Below are positions 36,326 to 44,607 of a stretch of 64,000 bases of DNA, piece after piece. A program made the position numbers and the translations under genes. The notes under the pieces were generated by a model. It was not told the origin of the DNA, searched no databases, and was given only the letters and a program-made list of their open reading frames with translations. Position 1 is the stretch's first letter; each line of letters begins with the position of its first letter. Source of the DNA: JADLCX01 sp964630785 (GTDB taxonomy: Bacteria > Planctomycetota > Phycisphaerae > Phycisphaerales > UBA1924). The stretch spans positions 1 to 64,000 of the forward strand of contig CAZVZG010000008.1 of NCBI GenBank assembly GCA_964630785.1. The letters run 5' to 3'.

Positions 36326-37183
36326 ATGAGCAAGTCGTCCTCCCGCCCAGCACCCCCACCGCAGCCGGCACCGACCGTCGCCAACGCGGCGGACGCCGAA
36401 CTGGCCTACGAGGCGGCCCAGGCGGTTGTGCAGACCCACCGGCGTCTGGCCGAGTGGCTCAAGGTGGGCGTGACCCTGGGTCAGGTCGACCACTTTGTCG
36501 CGCGCACGCTCGAAGACCTCGGGTGCCGATCGTGCTTCCTCGGTTACAAGCCGTACCGCTCCCCCGCCTTCCCCTCACAGGCGTGCCTGAGCGTCAACGC
36601 CTGCGTCGTCCACGGCACCGCGGGCTATTACGCCAAGCCGATGCAGCCCGGCGACATCCTCAAAATCGACATCGGCGTTACACGGCGCGGCTGGATCGGC
36701 GACGCCGCGTGGACGTACGTCTTCAAGGAAGCGTCGTCCGAGGTCCAGCGCCTGCTCGACTGCGGCAAGCAGTCGCTTTCCCGCGGCGTCACGGCCCTCC
36801 AGCCCGGCAACTTGCTCCTGGCCTGGGCCCAGGAGGTGCAAGACTACGTGGAGCATCAGTGCGGATACCACCTCGTCCGCGGCCTGGGCGGCCACGGCTA
36901 CGGACGCAAACTCCACGGCCCGCCGTTCGTGTCCAACGTCGTCCCGGCATACGCCGGAGAATGGCCCGACGCGATGGTCGTCTGCTCCCCGGGCATGCTC
37001 CTGGCCGTCGAGCCCATGATCGCGGTCGGCACCGGCGAAGTGAAGCAGAAGCCCCGCGAGTGGCCGGTGTACACCGCAGACGGCTCGCTGAGCGTTCATT
37101 ACGAGCACGACGTGCTCATCACCCCGAGCGGGCCGCGGGTGCTGACCGAGGGCTTGGAAACCCTGCCCGACGTGGTCGGCTGA
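36326..37183 (+). CDS. map: Methionine aminopeptidase, type I
   Basis: Removes the initiator methionine from nascent proteins. 285 residues. The five metal ligands are visible: two Asp in ILKIDIGVTRRGWIGDAAWTY, His in GHGYGRKLHGPP, Glu in AVEPMI and Glu in HYEHDVLI. CVVHG holds the substrate-binding His. The N-terminal 20 residues are serine/proline-rich and extra. The open frame extends far upstream to 34298, but homology begins only here, and TACCAT 9 nt upstream supports ATG 36326. Confidence 0.94.
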   Translation: MSKSSSRPAPPPQPAPTVANAADAELAYEAAQAVVQTHRRLAEWLKVGVTLGQVDHFVARTLEDLGCRSCFLGYKPYRSPAFPSQACLSVNACVVHGTAGYYAKPMQPGDILKIDIGVTRRGWIGDAAWTYVFKEASSEVQRLLDCGKQSLSRGVTALQPGNLLLAWAQEVQDYVEHQCGYHLVRGLGGHGYGRKLHGPPFVSNVVPAYAGEWPDAMVVCSPGMLLAVEPMIAVGTGEVKQKPREWPVYTADGSLSVHYEHDVLITPSGPRVLTEGLETLPDVVG

Positions 37184-37200
37184 ACGTCCGCGGTAGCCGC

Positions 37201-37960
37201 TCAACCTTTGAGCGAGGCCATGTCGATCACGAACCGGTACTTGACGTCGCTGCGCAGCATCCGCTGCGTAGGCCTCGTTGATCTGCTGCATCCGGATCAT
37301 CTCGACGTCGCACACCACACCGTTGCGCCCGCAGAAGTCGAGCATCTCCTGCGTCTCGGCGATGCCTCCGATGAGCGAGCCGGAAAGATTCCGGCGCGGC
37401 ATGAGCAGACCGAACACGTTGACGGGCTGCGGGTTGAGCGGCACGCCGACGAGTACCAGCGACGCGTCGAGGTTGAGCAGCGCGAGGTAGGCGTTGAGGT
37501 CGTGGTCGGCGGAGACCGTGTCGAGGATCATGTCGAAGCTGCCGGCGTGGCGGGCCACGGCGTCGGCGTTCTTCGAGATGACCACTTCGTCGGCGCCCAA
37601 CCGCCGCCCGTCTGCGATCTTGCTTTCAGATGTGGTGAAAAGTACGGTGTACGCACCCATCGCGTGCGCGAACTTCACGCCCATGTGGTCTGCCCGCCCA
37701 GCCCGACAAACCCCACCTTCCGCCCCTTGCCCGCCCTCCACCTGCGCAGGGGCGAGTAGGTCGAGATACCCGCGCAAATCAGCGGTGCGGCCCGCGCCGC
37801 GTCCGGGTTCGACGGCACCTTCAGCGTGAACGACTCGGCTCGCGACGACGGATGGTGATCGGCCCGAGCGGTGATGTCGCGGACTGTGCGCCGAAAGCTT
37901 TGGTGGACATGATTCACAGAGCGTACGCCCATCCGTGAATCCCTGCGCCGCCTTCGACGC
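37201..37960 (-). pseudogene. Decayed zinc-type alcohol dehydrogenase
   Basis: Remnant of an MDR-type NAD(P)-dependent alcohol dehydrogenase of the YahK/AdhA group. Pieces in order but in different frames: ESFTLKVPSN with APLICAGISTYSPLRRW and KVGFVGLGG; then HMGVKFAHAMGAYTVLFTTSESK, LGADEVV, FDMILDTVSADHDLNAYL and the rest; then DVKYRFVIDMASLKG and a stop at 37201. A 1-nt deletion separates the first two pieces (near 37690) and a 1-nt insertion the last two (near 37265). The catalytic N-terminal domain with its zinc ligands is missing. Sequencing error could explain one shift, but not the lost N-terminus. Confidence 0.82.
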
Positions 37961-37965
37961 TGCAC

Positions 37966-39288
37966 TCACGCAGGGATCAGGCGACGGGCCGGGCTCGCTC
38001 CGAACAGCACCGGCGCGTACGCGACCGCGTAGATCGTGAACGCCGCCATCCACGCCAGGCCCGCGATGGAGACGCCCACGAGGTACACCGCCGGGATCAG
38101 CGCGGCCGCTACGCGAGAAACCGCCGCGATTTGCACCAGCACGTAAGCCGAAGTCTCCCAGTTCCCGGCCCGCACAACCCGTCCGGAGTGCCCCAGCGCG
38201 GTGCGCGTGGCCATCCCGATGATGAGCCCGCCCATCGACCCCACGGCCAGTGCGTGGATGGCCGCCGATCGCGGGACAACCCCCAGCGCGGCGAGCCCCA
38301 GCAGCCCCAGCCCCACCGGGATCCACGCGTACGAAAGGTGCAGAACCCAGAGGATCGGCTTTCCCCGCGAGGCCAGCGGGTTCCACCCGATCGCCTGCAC
38401 ACCCACCGCCAGCGCCGCCAGCAGGGCGACGGCGACCGTCCACGCCGGCGCGAGGTGGAGCGCATCACTGACGATGGCCAGTCCCGCGAGCGCGAACGAC
38501 CCGCGGTGCAGCCACAGCGAGCGGACCTGCCGCACGCCGGGGGCCGCGTGCGCTGTGAACGCCGGCAGCACTCGCCCGGCAACGATCAGCTCGACGAGTA
38601 CGACGAGCATCAGGCCAAACTCGACCGCCACGACCGGCGGCACCGTCGTCAGCCCGTGCATGGACGCGTGGAACAGGATGTTCGCCGAAGCGAGCGTGAG
38701 CAGCACGCCCACCAGCGGCAGACTGCACAGGTTGCGGGCCAGGATGAACCGCTGCGCCAGCGTGACGGCCACCACCGGCAGCAGCAGCGAGTCGATCACC
38801 GCGACCGCCGGCCCGTACGCCGCGAACATCCCCACCCGGCCCGCGACCCACAACCCGAAGATCAACCCGAGGTGCGCGCCGCTGGGAAACGGCAGACGGG
38901 TCCAGTTGCGCCCCGCCGTGAACAGGAACCCCACGATGATCGCCACGACGAAGCCGAACACCATCTCGTGCATGTGCCAGAGAAGCGCGGGCAGTGAGGG
39001 CGTGAAAAACCCGTGGTACCACATCCCCAGCCACAACGGCACCGCGAGCGCCGCGAAGGCTGCGCCCCCGAAATAGAACGGCCTGAAGCCGTCCTTCAGA
39101 AATACCGGCTCGGGCCGCGCGGGCCGAAGGGTGACAACCGGTGTGAGCGGGGCGGCGTCCGCCGATACCCGCCCGCCCCCCACCCCCACCCCACCCCCCC
39201 CGGCGCGCGCGATGGAAACTTGACTGCCGCACCCGCAGCCGCCGGAACAGCAAGCCTTGCCCGTTGTGCCGCTGCTGATCTGCGTCAT
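37966..39288 (-). CDS. nnrS: NnrS family membrane protein
   Basis: About 440 residues with twelve hydrophobic segments. NnrS features: FLKDGFRPFYFGGAAFAALAVPLW near the N-terminus, LLWHMHEMVFGFVVAIIVGFLFTAGRNWT and MGGLIIGMATRTALGHSGR. NnrS proteins contain heme and copper and protect against nitric-oxide-linked stress. An extra cysteine-rich N-terminus (ACCSGGCGCG) could bind metal. Start chosen at ATG 39288, which has GAGGGG 9 nt upstream; a GTG lies at 39297. A perfect palindrome (39372-39393) lies in the promoter region. Confidence 0.88.
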   Translation of the reverse strand: MTQISSGTTGKACCSGGCGCGSQVSIARAGGGGVGVGGGRVSADAAPLTPVVTLRPARPEPVFLKDGFRPFYFGGAAFAALAVPLWLGMWYHGFFTPSLPALLWHMHEMVFGFVVAIIVGFLFTAGRNWTRLPFPSGAHLGLIFGLWVAGRVGMFAAYGPAVAVIDSLLLPVVAVTLAQRFILARNLCSLPLVGVLLTLASANILFHASMHGLTTVPPVVAVEFGLMLVVLVELIVAGRVLPAFTAHAAPGVRQVRSLWLHRGSFALAGLAIVSDALHLAPAWTVAVALLAALAVGVQAIGWNPLASRGKPILWVLHLSYAWIPVGLGLLGLAALGVVPRSAAIHALAVGSMGGLIIGMATRTALGHSGRVVRAGNWETSAYVLVQIAAVSRVAAALIPAVYLVGVSIAGLAWMAAFTIYAVAYAPVLFGASPARRLIPA

Positions 39289-39371
39289 GGCGCGCACCCC
39301 TCAGTCGGTGCGCGCCCGGGCGGTCAGGCCCCGGGAACGGCGCGCCCGGACGGTCGCGTCCATGATAGTCA

Positions 39372-39393
39372 TACTGGATACAAATATCCAGTA
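39372..39393. promoter_or_regulatory. Candidate operator upstream of nnrS
   Basis: TACTGGATA, CAAA, TATCCAGTA: a perfect 9-bp inverted repeat with a 4-bp spacer, AT-rich in a GC-rich genome and 84 bp before the nnrS start. It extends imperfectly as TCAT on the left and ATGA on the right. Placed as a regulator binding site; no regulator family could be assigned. Confidence 0.6.
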
Positions 39394-39418
39394 ATGATCG
39401 CCCGCTTCAGCATCCCGC

Positions 39419-40580
39419 TCACCCGGCCTTCGCCCCCTTTTCCTTCATCCGCCGCTTCAACTCCGCATCCACGAACTCCGCGATCTCGCCGCGGAGTGTA
39501 CCGACGTAGTCACGGTTCTCGTGCCCCGTGCGGTGGTCCTTCACGCGGCTGTCGTACTCGACGTAGCTGCGGATCTGCGTGCCCCAGCCCTGCTCGACCG
39601 CGCCGCCCGTGACGGCGGTGAGTTCTTTCTGCCGTTTCTCTTCCTCGATCTGCTCCAGCTTGGCCATGAGCACGGCCATGGCCTGGGCACGGTTCTGCGG
39701 CTGGTCGCGGTAGGTGCTCGCCGTCACCTGGATGCCCGTCGGCAGGTGCGTCACGCGGATCGCCGTGGCGACCTTGTTGACGTTCTGCCCGCCGGGGCCC
39801 GAGGCTCGCACGAACGCGACGACATCGAGGTCCTTGTCGGGGATTTCGAGCTTGGTTTCGTCAAACTCGGGGATCACGTCCACCGTCGCGAAACTCGTCT
39901 GCCGTTTGCCCTCGGCGTTGAACGGGCTCACGCGGGCGAGCCGGTGCGTGCCCCGCTCGCAGTTCAGATAGCCGAACGCGAACGGGCCGGAGACCTTGAG
40001 CGTGACCGAGTCGATGCCGACCTCGACGCCGTAAATCATCGAGACTTCTTCGAGCTTCCACCCCATCTTCTCGCAGTAGAAGATGTACATGCGGTAGAGC
40101 ATCTCGGCCCAGTCGTTGGCCTCTTTGCCGCCCGCGCCCGCCTGGATGGTCAGGAAGCAGTTGCGGAAGTCGTGCTTGCCGCTCAGGAGCGACTGGAGCT
40201 CGACCTTGTCCATGCGCCCGGGGATCGCGCCGGCGGTGTTCGAGCCCACCGCGGGCTTGCCGTAGAGCGAATAGAGCTTCTCGTCGGCCTCGGTGAGCAG
40301 GTCCTTGTCGCCGGTCTCCTTGGCCATCTCGTAGGCGAGCTTGGCCTCGTCGAAGTCGGCGACAACCGAGCGCAACGGGTCGAACCGGGCCTTGAGGCCC
40401 TTCAACTCGCCGACGACCGCCTGGGCCTGCCGGGGGTTCTCCCAGAAATCGGCCTGCTCCATGCGGGATTCGAGGTCCTGGATTTCCTTGATGTTTTTGT
40501 CGTAGTTAAAGCGAGTCGCGGATCGTCAAAATCCGCGCCTCGAGGTCGGCGATGATGGGCTGGTGGGCGTCGTAGTGCAT
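39419..40580 (-). CDS. prfB: Peptide chain release factor 2, made by programmed +1 frameshift
   Basis: Terminates translation at UGA and UAA. A short frame starts at ATG 40580 and stops after 24 codons at CTT TAA C (40511-40505). Reading on in the +1 frame gives the rest of a normal RF2 of about 386 residues: NYDKNIKEIQDLESR, then MEQADFWENP. RF2 landmarks are the SPF tripeptide (RVSPFNAEG) and GGQ (SGPGGQNVNK). The junction matches the known RF2 recoding site except that the stop is UAA rather than UGA, and no clear Shine-Dalgarno-like stimulator lies just before it. TACACT ends 7 nt before the start, so it is probably leaderless. Divergent from the next gene. Confidence 0.93.
40505..40511 (-). 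promoter_or_regulatory. Programmed +1 frameshift site of prfB
   Basis: CTT TAA C on the minus strand at codons 24-25 of the RF2 reading. The P-site tRNA on CTT slips forward one base at the slowly decoded stop, which RF2 itself recognises, giving autoregulation. Confidence 0.88.
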
Positions 40581-40587
40581 GGGGCGG

Positions 40588-40593
40588 AGTGTA
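40588..40593 (-). promoter_or_regulatory. TANNNT -10 of prfB (TACACT)
   Basis: Ends 7 nt before ATG 40580 on the minus strand; no Shine-Dalgarno. Confidence 0.5.
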
Positions 40594-40683
40594 GGAGGGC
40601 CCGGAGCGCATTTTTTCTTCGCGAATCGCGCCAAGGCGAGCTCCCGGCGGCGTTGTGGGAGTATCCACTCACAGGAGCCACGC

Positions 40684-41991
40684 ATGATCTCGTTCCGATC
40701 GACCCCATTTCGGTCCCTCGCGGCCGTTCTCGCGGCCATGGGGATCGCGGCGATTGCGTTCGCCCAGCCCGACGGAGGCCCCTCCGCTCGTCCTGCCATG
40801 CCGCAGACCCAGCAGCTCTTTCCGCTATCACCCGCGCCGGCCCCACTGATCGACGTCAACTTTCCCGGCGGGGCCGTCAGTGCCTACTGCGAGGCCGTCC
40901 GCGCGGCCGCCAGCCCCAATGTCGTGAACATCATCATCAACCAGGGTGCGGGGGACGTCACGCTGCCACCGATTTCGCTCAAGCAGGTCACGGTCGAGGT
41001 AGCGATGAGGGTTCTGACGATGACGGGGCAATCCAGCGTGGGGTCGCAGGTGAGCATGCAGCGCCTCGACGATCAAGGGGCCAGTACATACGTCTTGCAA
41101 AGCGGAGAATTGAACGGATTCGTTTCCCCCCGCTCTTCGCCCGAGACTTCGGTTTACTCGCTCCGCTCGATCGTCGAACCGCCCCCGGGTATTCCCAACA
41201 CGGACGACGTTGCCCTTCCCATCGACACGGTTATGGCCGCGCTCTCGGCCGCGCTGAGCGCCGACGATCGGGGTCCCGGTCCCAAGCCCGACTTGAAGCT
41301 GCACCGCGAGTCGCTCATGCTCATCGTTCGCGGCAATATGTTCCAGCAGAACGTCGTCCAAAGCACACTGAACCTCATGTCGAGTGACATGAAATACCGG
41401 CGGGACAAGTTGTCTAACCGGATCGAGGCCGCCGAAAAAGCTCGCCTCGACCGTGTCACCTCTGAGGCCGAAGTCAAGCAGGCACAGGCGAGCGTCGCCA
41501 AGGCCACGGCCGACCACGAAGAGGCCCTCCATAACCTCGATCTCATCCAGAAACGCATCGACAGCGGCCTGAGCCCCCAGACGGACCTTTCGCGTGCCCA
41601 GAGCGACGTCACCTCGGCCAAGGCCAACCTCGATGAGGCCAAAGCCCAGTACGAGATGGCCAAGTCACGGGCCGCGGTACTGGCCGAGCGTCAAGCGGCC
41701 ATGATGCCGCCCACCCCCCCTGCTTCCAGTCGCATCGTCGTCATCTACAACGCCGAGGACTTCGCCGCGTTCAAGGACGACATCATGGCCGTGGCCTCCG
41801 CTCTGCTCGGCGACCAGGGGAAGGTCCAGTGGACCAACAACTCCCTCGTCGCGACCGGCACGAACGACGCGCAGCAGGCCCTGGGTCGGTTCCTGCTGAC
41901 GCTCCGCCGGGTCAAGGCCAACGATCCCCTGTTGGCCCCCGCCGCCGACATGGCCAAGCCCGGCCTGGACGACGACGACGCGCCGAAGTAG
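40684..41991 (+). CDS. Secreted protein with STN-like domain and coiled coil
   Basis: 435 residues. Signal peptide (about 1-27, ending AFAQ). Residues 55-110 (NFPGGAVSAYCEAVRAAAS, then NIIINQGAGDVTLPPISLKQVTVEVAM) have the pattern of secretin/TonB short N-terminal domains. A long coiled coil follows (about 235-345), with a section reminiscent of TolC-type hairpins: LIQKRIDSGLSPQTDLSRAQSDVTSAKANLDEAKAQYE. The last part reads VVIYNAEDFAAFKDDIMAV. No pore domain is present. ATG follows AGGAG. Divergent from prfB, 103 bp apart. Function unknown. Confidence 0.7.
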   Translation: MISFRSTPFRSLAAVLAAMGIAAIAFAQPDGGPSARPAMPQTQQLFPLSPAPAPLIDVNFPGGAVSAYCEAVRAAASPNVVNIIINQGAGDVTLPPISLKQVTVEVAMRVLTMTGQSSVGSQVSMQRLDDQGASTYVLQSGELNGFVSPRSSPETSVYSLRSIVEPPPGIPNTDDVALPIDTVMAALSAALSADDRGPGPKPDLKLHRESLMLIVRGNMFQQNVVQSTLNLMSSDMKYRRDKLSNRIEAAEKARLDRVTSEAEVKQAQASVAKATADHEEALHNLDLIQKRIDSGLSPQTDLSRAQSDVTSAKANLDEAKAQYEMAKSRAAVLAERQAAMMPPTPPASSRIVVIYNAEDFAAFKDDIMAVASALLGDQGKVQWTNNSLVATGTNDAQQALGRFLLTLRRVKANDPLLAPAADMAKPGLDDDDAPK

Positions 41992-42022
41992 CGACCGCCG
42001 CGAGCCGGCACTTCTCCCGCCC

Positions 42023-42709
42023 GTGAGCCCAGCGTTGGAACTCGTCCTCCCGCCGATCACCCGCCCGACCACGCGCCGCCGGTCACCCGGGCCGGCGCAC
42101 GCCGTCGAGTCCGCCGGCCCGCCCCAGAGCAGCGACTTGGATGAACTTCCAGCGCAACCCGCGGCGGCCGCGCCCGAACTCACGGCGCTCTGCCTCGGCG
42201 TGGCCCGCGGCGACCACGGCTGCATCACGGCCCTGTACCGCTCGCATTTCTCGCTCGTCTACTCGACGGCCCGGCGCATTACCCGGCGAGACGAGTCCTT
42301 CGGCCTCGACGCGGCCCAGGACGTGTTCCTCCGCGTGCTCGCCTCCGGCGCGGCCCTCCGAGCCATCCGCACGCGCGAAGACCTCGACCGTTGGCTGGTC
42401 CGCGTCACCCACTCCGCGTGCATCGACCTGCTCCGCAAGGAGCAGCGGCGGCGGCGGCGCGAGCGTTCGCGCCCCGACGCACCGGCGAACACACGCGACA
42501 CGCCGACCGACGATCAGATCGCCGCGCTCCGCAAGGCTCTCGACACGCTCGACCACGAAGACCGAGCGCTCATCCGCCTTCGCACCGAGGGCCACACGCT
42601 CGCCTCGCTTGCGCACTCGCTCGGGTCCACCCCCGGCTCGCTGCACGGACGCTTCCGCCGCGCGATGCGGCGTCTGAAGGACAACTCCAGGGAGTCGAAC
42701 CATGAGTAA
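42023..42709 (+). CDS. ECF-family RNA polymerase sigma factor
   Basis: 228 residues, with a proline-rich 45-residue N-terminal extension. Region 2: ALYRSHFSLVYSTARRITRRDESFGLDAAQDVFLRVL and RTREDLDRWLVRVTHSACIDLLRKEQRRR. Region 4: ALDTLDHEDRALIRLRTEGHTLASLAHSLGSTPGSLHGRFRRAMRRLK. GTG start at 42023, 31 bp after the previous gene. Its last 8 bp overlap the next gene, which looks like its anti-sigma partner. Confidence 0.83.
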   Translation: MSPALELVLPPITRPTTRRRSPGPAHAVESAGPPQSSDLDELPAQPAAAAPELTALCLGVARGDHGCITALYRSHFSLVYSTARRITRRDESFGLDAAQDVFLRVLASGAALRAIRTREDLDRWLVRVTHSACIDLLRKEQRRRRRERSRPDAPANTRDTPTDDQIAALRKALDTLDHEDRALIRLRTEGHTLASLAHSLGSTPGSLHGRFRRAMRRLKDNSRESNHE

Positions 42710-43238
42710 CCACGACACCCAACCCACCACGGACTCAGCCCAACACCCATCCGACTCACTCTCCCCCGCCGGGCTCGCCCGCGGGGCCAACATCCTGCGC
42801 GTCCTCCACGCGGCCGCGGACACCCGCCGCGCCCGTCGCGCCGCCCGTCGAACCTCGCTTGCCGCCATCGCGATGGCCGCCGGCGCCGCGGCCGTCTGGA
42901 TGGCCCCGCCCGCTCGCCAAACCGAGCGCCCGATCGCCGACAACTCAACAACTAACACGACGCACGGCGCGGCCCCAGGTCCATCCCCCCACTCACCCAC
43001 CGATCGGGCCCCCAACCTCGCGGACGCGGCCCCCGCCTCCACCTCGCCCGAGGTGACCATCGTGACGAACGCGATCCTCGTCATGGGCGACTGCAACAGC
43101 CCATCCCGCTCGGGCGGCGCGCCCGACGTCTGCCTGCTCAACGACGACCAGCTCCTCGCCGCGCTGGCCGAGACGGGCGAAAGTTACGGCCTGATCCGGC
43201 GCGGCGACCGGGTCGAGGTCGTGCGCAACGGGCCTTGA
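42702..43238 (+). CDS. Probable membrane anti-sigma factor
   Basis: 178 residues. A cytoplasmic stretch with ANILRVLHAAADTRRARRAARR (about 28-50), one membrane helix (about 52-68, AIAMAAGAAAVWMA), a disordered Pro/Thr-rich linker and a small extracytoplasmic domain (about 115-178) with a short Cys-containing loop. The single-pass topology and the 8-bp overlap with the ECF sigma gene argue for an anti-sigma factor. No recognised zinc (HxxxCxxC) motif is present, so this is inference from position. Confidence 0.6.
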   Translation: MSNHDTQPTTDSAQHPSDSLSPAGLARGANILRVLHAAADTRRARRAARRTSLAAIAMAAGAAAVWMAPPARQTERPIADNSTTNTTHGAAPGPSPHSPTDRAPNLADAAPASTSPEVTIVTNAILVMGDCNSPSRSGGAPDVCLLNDDQLLAALAETGESYGLIRRGDRVEVVRNGP

Positions 43239-43270
43239 CCAATCCGGGCTCAGTCCGACCGGCCGGTCCG

Positions 43271-43276
43271 TATAGT
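43271..43276 (+). promoter_or_regulatory. TANNNT -10 of a leaderless gene (TATAGT)
   Basis: Ends 5 nt before GTG 43282; close to the consensus TATAAT. No Shine-Dalgarno. Confidence 0.5.
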
Positions 43277-43281
43277 CCCGC

Positions 43282-43692
43282 GTGCGGATGAACGTCGCGG
43301 ACATGCTGCTCGGTCTGTCCACGTTGGAGCCCGGCAAGTCCGAGCGAGCCAAGGACGCGGTCCGGCTCCTCAGCACGATCACGCTGACTTCCGTGGTGGG
43401 CATTCTGGCCATTGGCCTGGTTTCGATCATGCTCATCCGCCGCCACCGCCGTCGGCTTGCGGGCGCCGGGGGAGGGGGGGGCGGGCGCAAGAAGCGCCGC
43501 CCGCCGCCCGACCCGTGGTTTGAGTCCGGTCGACGCGTGCCCGACCCCGGCGGGCCCGGCCCGAAGTCCCGCATCATCCGCCTGCCCGGCTCCGACGACG
43601 ACACCGTGGACATCGATCCTGAGGATCTTGACGCCGACGACGTCGAGGGCGAAGACCCCGACGGCCACCCGCCCGGCAGCCGCGGAGGGTGA
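43282..43692 (+). CDS. Single-pass membrane protein with acidic tail
   Basis: 136 residues: one membrane helix (about 30-55) followed by a basic Arg/Gly-rich region (RRHRRRLAGAGGGGGGRKKRRPPP) and a strongly acidic C-terminus (DDDTVDIDPEDLDADDVEGEDPDG). The charge switch is striking, but no family was recognised. Start is GTG 43282 or ATG 43288. It lies after the sigma/anti-sigma pair but has its own TATAGT promoter. Confidence 0.62.
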   Translation: MRMNVADMLLGLSTLEPGKSERAKDAVRLLSTITLTSVVGILAIGLVSIMLIRRHRRRLAGAGGGGGGRKKRRPPPDPWFESGRRVPDPGGPGPKSRIIRLPGSDDDTVDIDPEDLDADDVEGEDPDGHPPGSRGG

Positions 43693-43761
43693 ACGCCGCC
43701 CCCGACCGAGATCACAATCGCCGCCCCATATTCCCCGAATCCCCCCCTCTCCCCCCACGCG

Positions 43762-44571
43762 ATGACCACGCGCTCCGACCAATCAAACCGTCCCAACCGC
43801 GCTTCGAACCCCGTCGCCCTCATCACCGGCGGGGCCAAGCGCGTCGGCCGGGCCACAACGCTTGCCCTCGCGGCCGCGGGCTGCGACGTGCTCGTGACCT
43901 ATCGCCACAGCCGCGAGGAAGCGCAAGAGGTCGTCCACGAGGCCGTCGCGCTTGGCGCCGACTCCGGCGTGTGCCGGGCGATCGAGCTGGACCTCGGCTC
44001 GCTCGGCTGGGTCGTGGAGTTCGGCGAGCTCCTCGCGGCCCAACAACCACGCCTTGACGTGCTCGTCCTCAACGCCTCCGCCTACGAGCGCTCGCCCCTG
44101 GCGTCGCTCAATCCAGAAAATCTCATCGACGCCTACCGCATCAACGCCATGAGCGCGGCCCTGCTCGCCGCGCGACTGGCGCCCAAGCTTTCCGCGTCCA
44201 CGCTCCCCTGCGGCGGCGCGATCGTCGCGATGTGCGACATCCACGCGATGGGCGAGCACGGCCTGCCGCGCTCGCGTGATTTTCTAGCCTATTCCATGTC
44301 CAAGGCCGCGCTGGCCGAGATGGTCCGCACGCTCGCCCGCGAGCTCGCCCCGCGCGTCCGCGTCAACGGCGTCGCGCCCGGCGTGGTCGCCTGGCCGGAA
44401 TCCGGCTACGAGTCCGACCGCGCCGCGCAGGAGGCCTACCTCGCCCGCGTCCCCCTCGCCCGTGCCGGCACGCCCGACGACGCGGCCGAAACCGTGAAAT
44501 GGCTCGCGCTCGACGCGACGTACGTCACCGGCGAGATCATCCGCCTCGACGGCGGCCGCAACATGCTCTGA
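43762..44571 (+). CDS. Short-chain dehydrogenase/reductase, pteridine-reductase-like
   Basis: 269 residues. Rossmann NAD(P)-binding motif TGGAKRVGRATTLALAAAG, then LVLNASAYERSPL; catalytic Y-x3-K in YSMSKAALAEMVR; C-terminal DDAAETVKWLALDATYVTGEIIRLDGG. GGAKRVG and the ARYRIN-like middle resemble pteridine/dihydropteridine reductases (FolM/PTR1 type), but SDR substrate specificity cannot be read with confidence. Converges with the TPR gene 36 bp away. Confidence 0.82.
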   Translation: MTTRSDQSNRPNRASNPVALITGGAKRVGRATTLALAAAGCDVLVTYRHSREEAQEVVHEAVALGADSGVCRAIELDLGSLGWVVEFGELLAAQQPRLDVLVLNASAYERSPLASLNPENLIDAYRINAMSAALLAARLAPKLSASTLPCGGAIVAMCDIHAMGEHGLPRSRDFLAYSMSKAALAEMVRTLARELAPRVRVNGVAPGVVAWPESGYESDRAAQEAYLARVPLARAGTPDDAAETVKWLALDATYVTGEIIRLDGGRNML

Positions 44572-44607
44572 CGCCCATCGCCCTCCCCCAAACCCCACCG
44601 AACCGCG

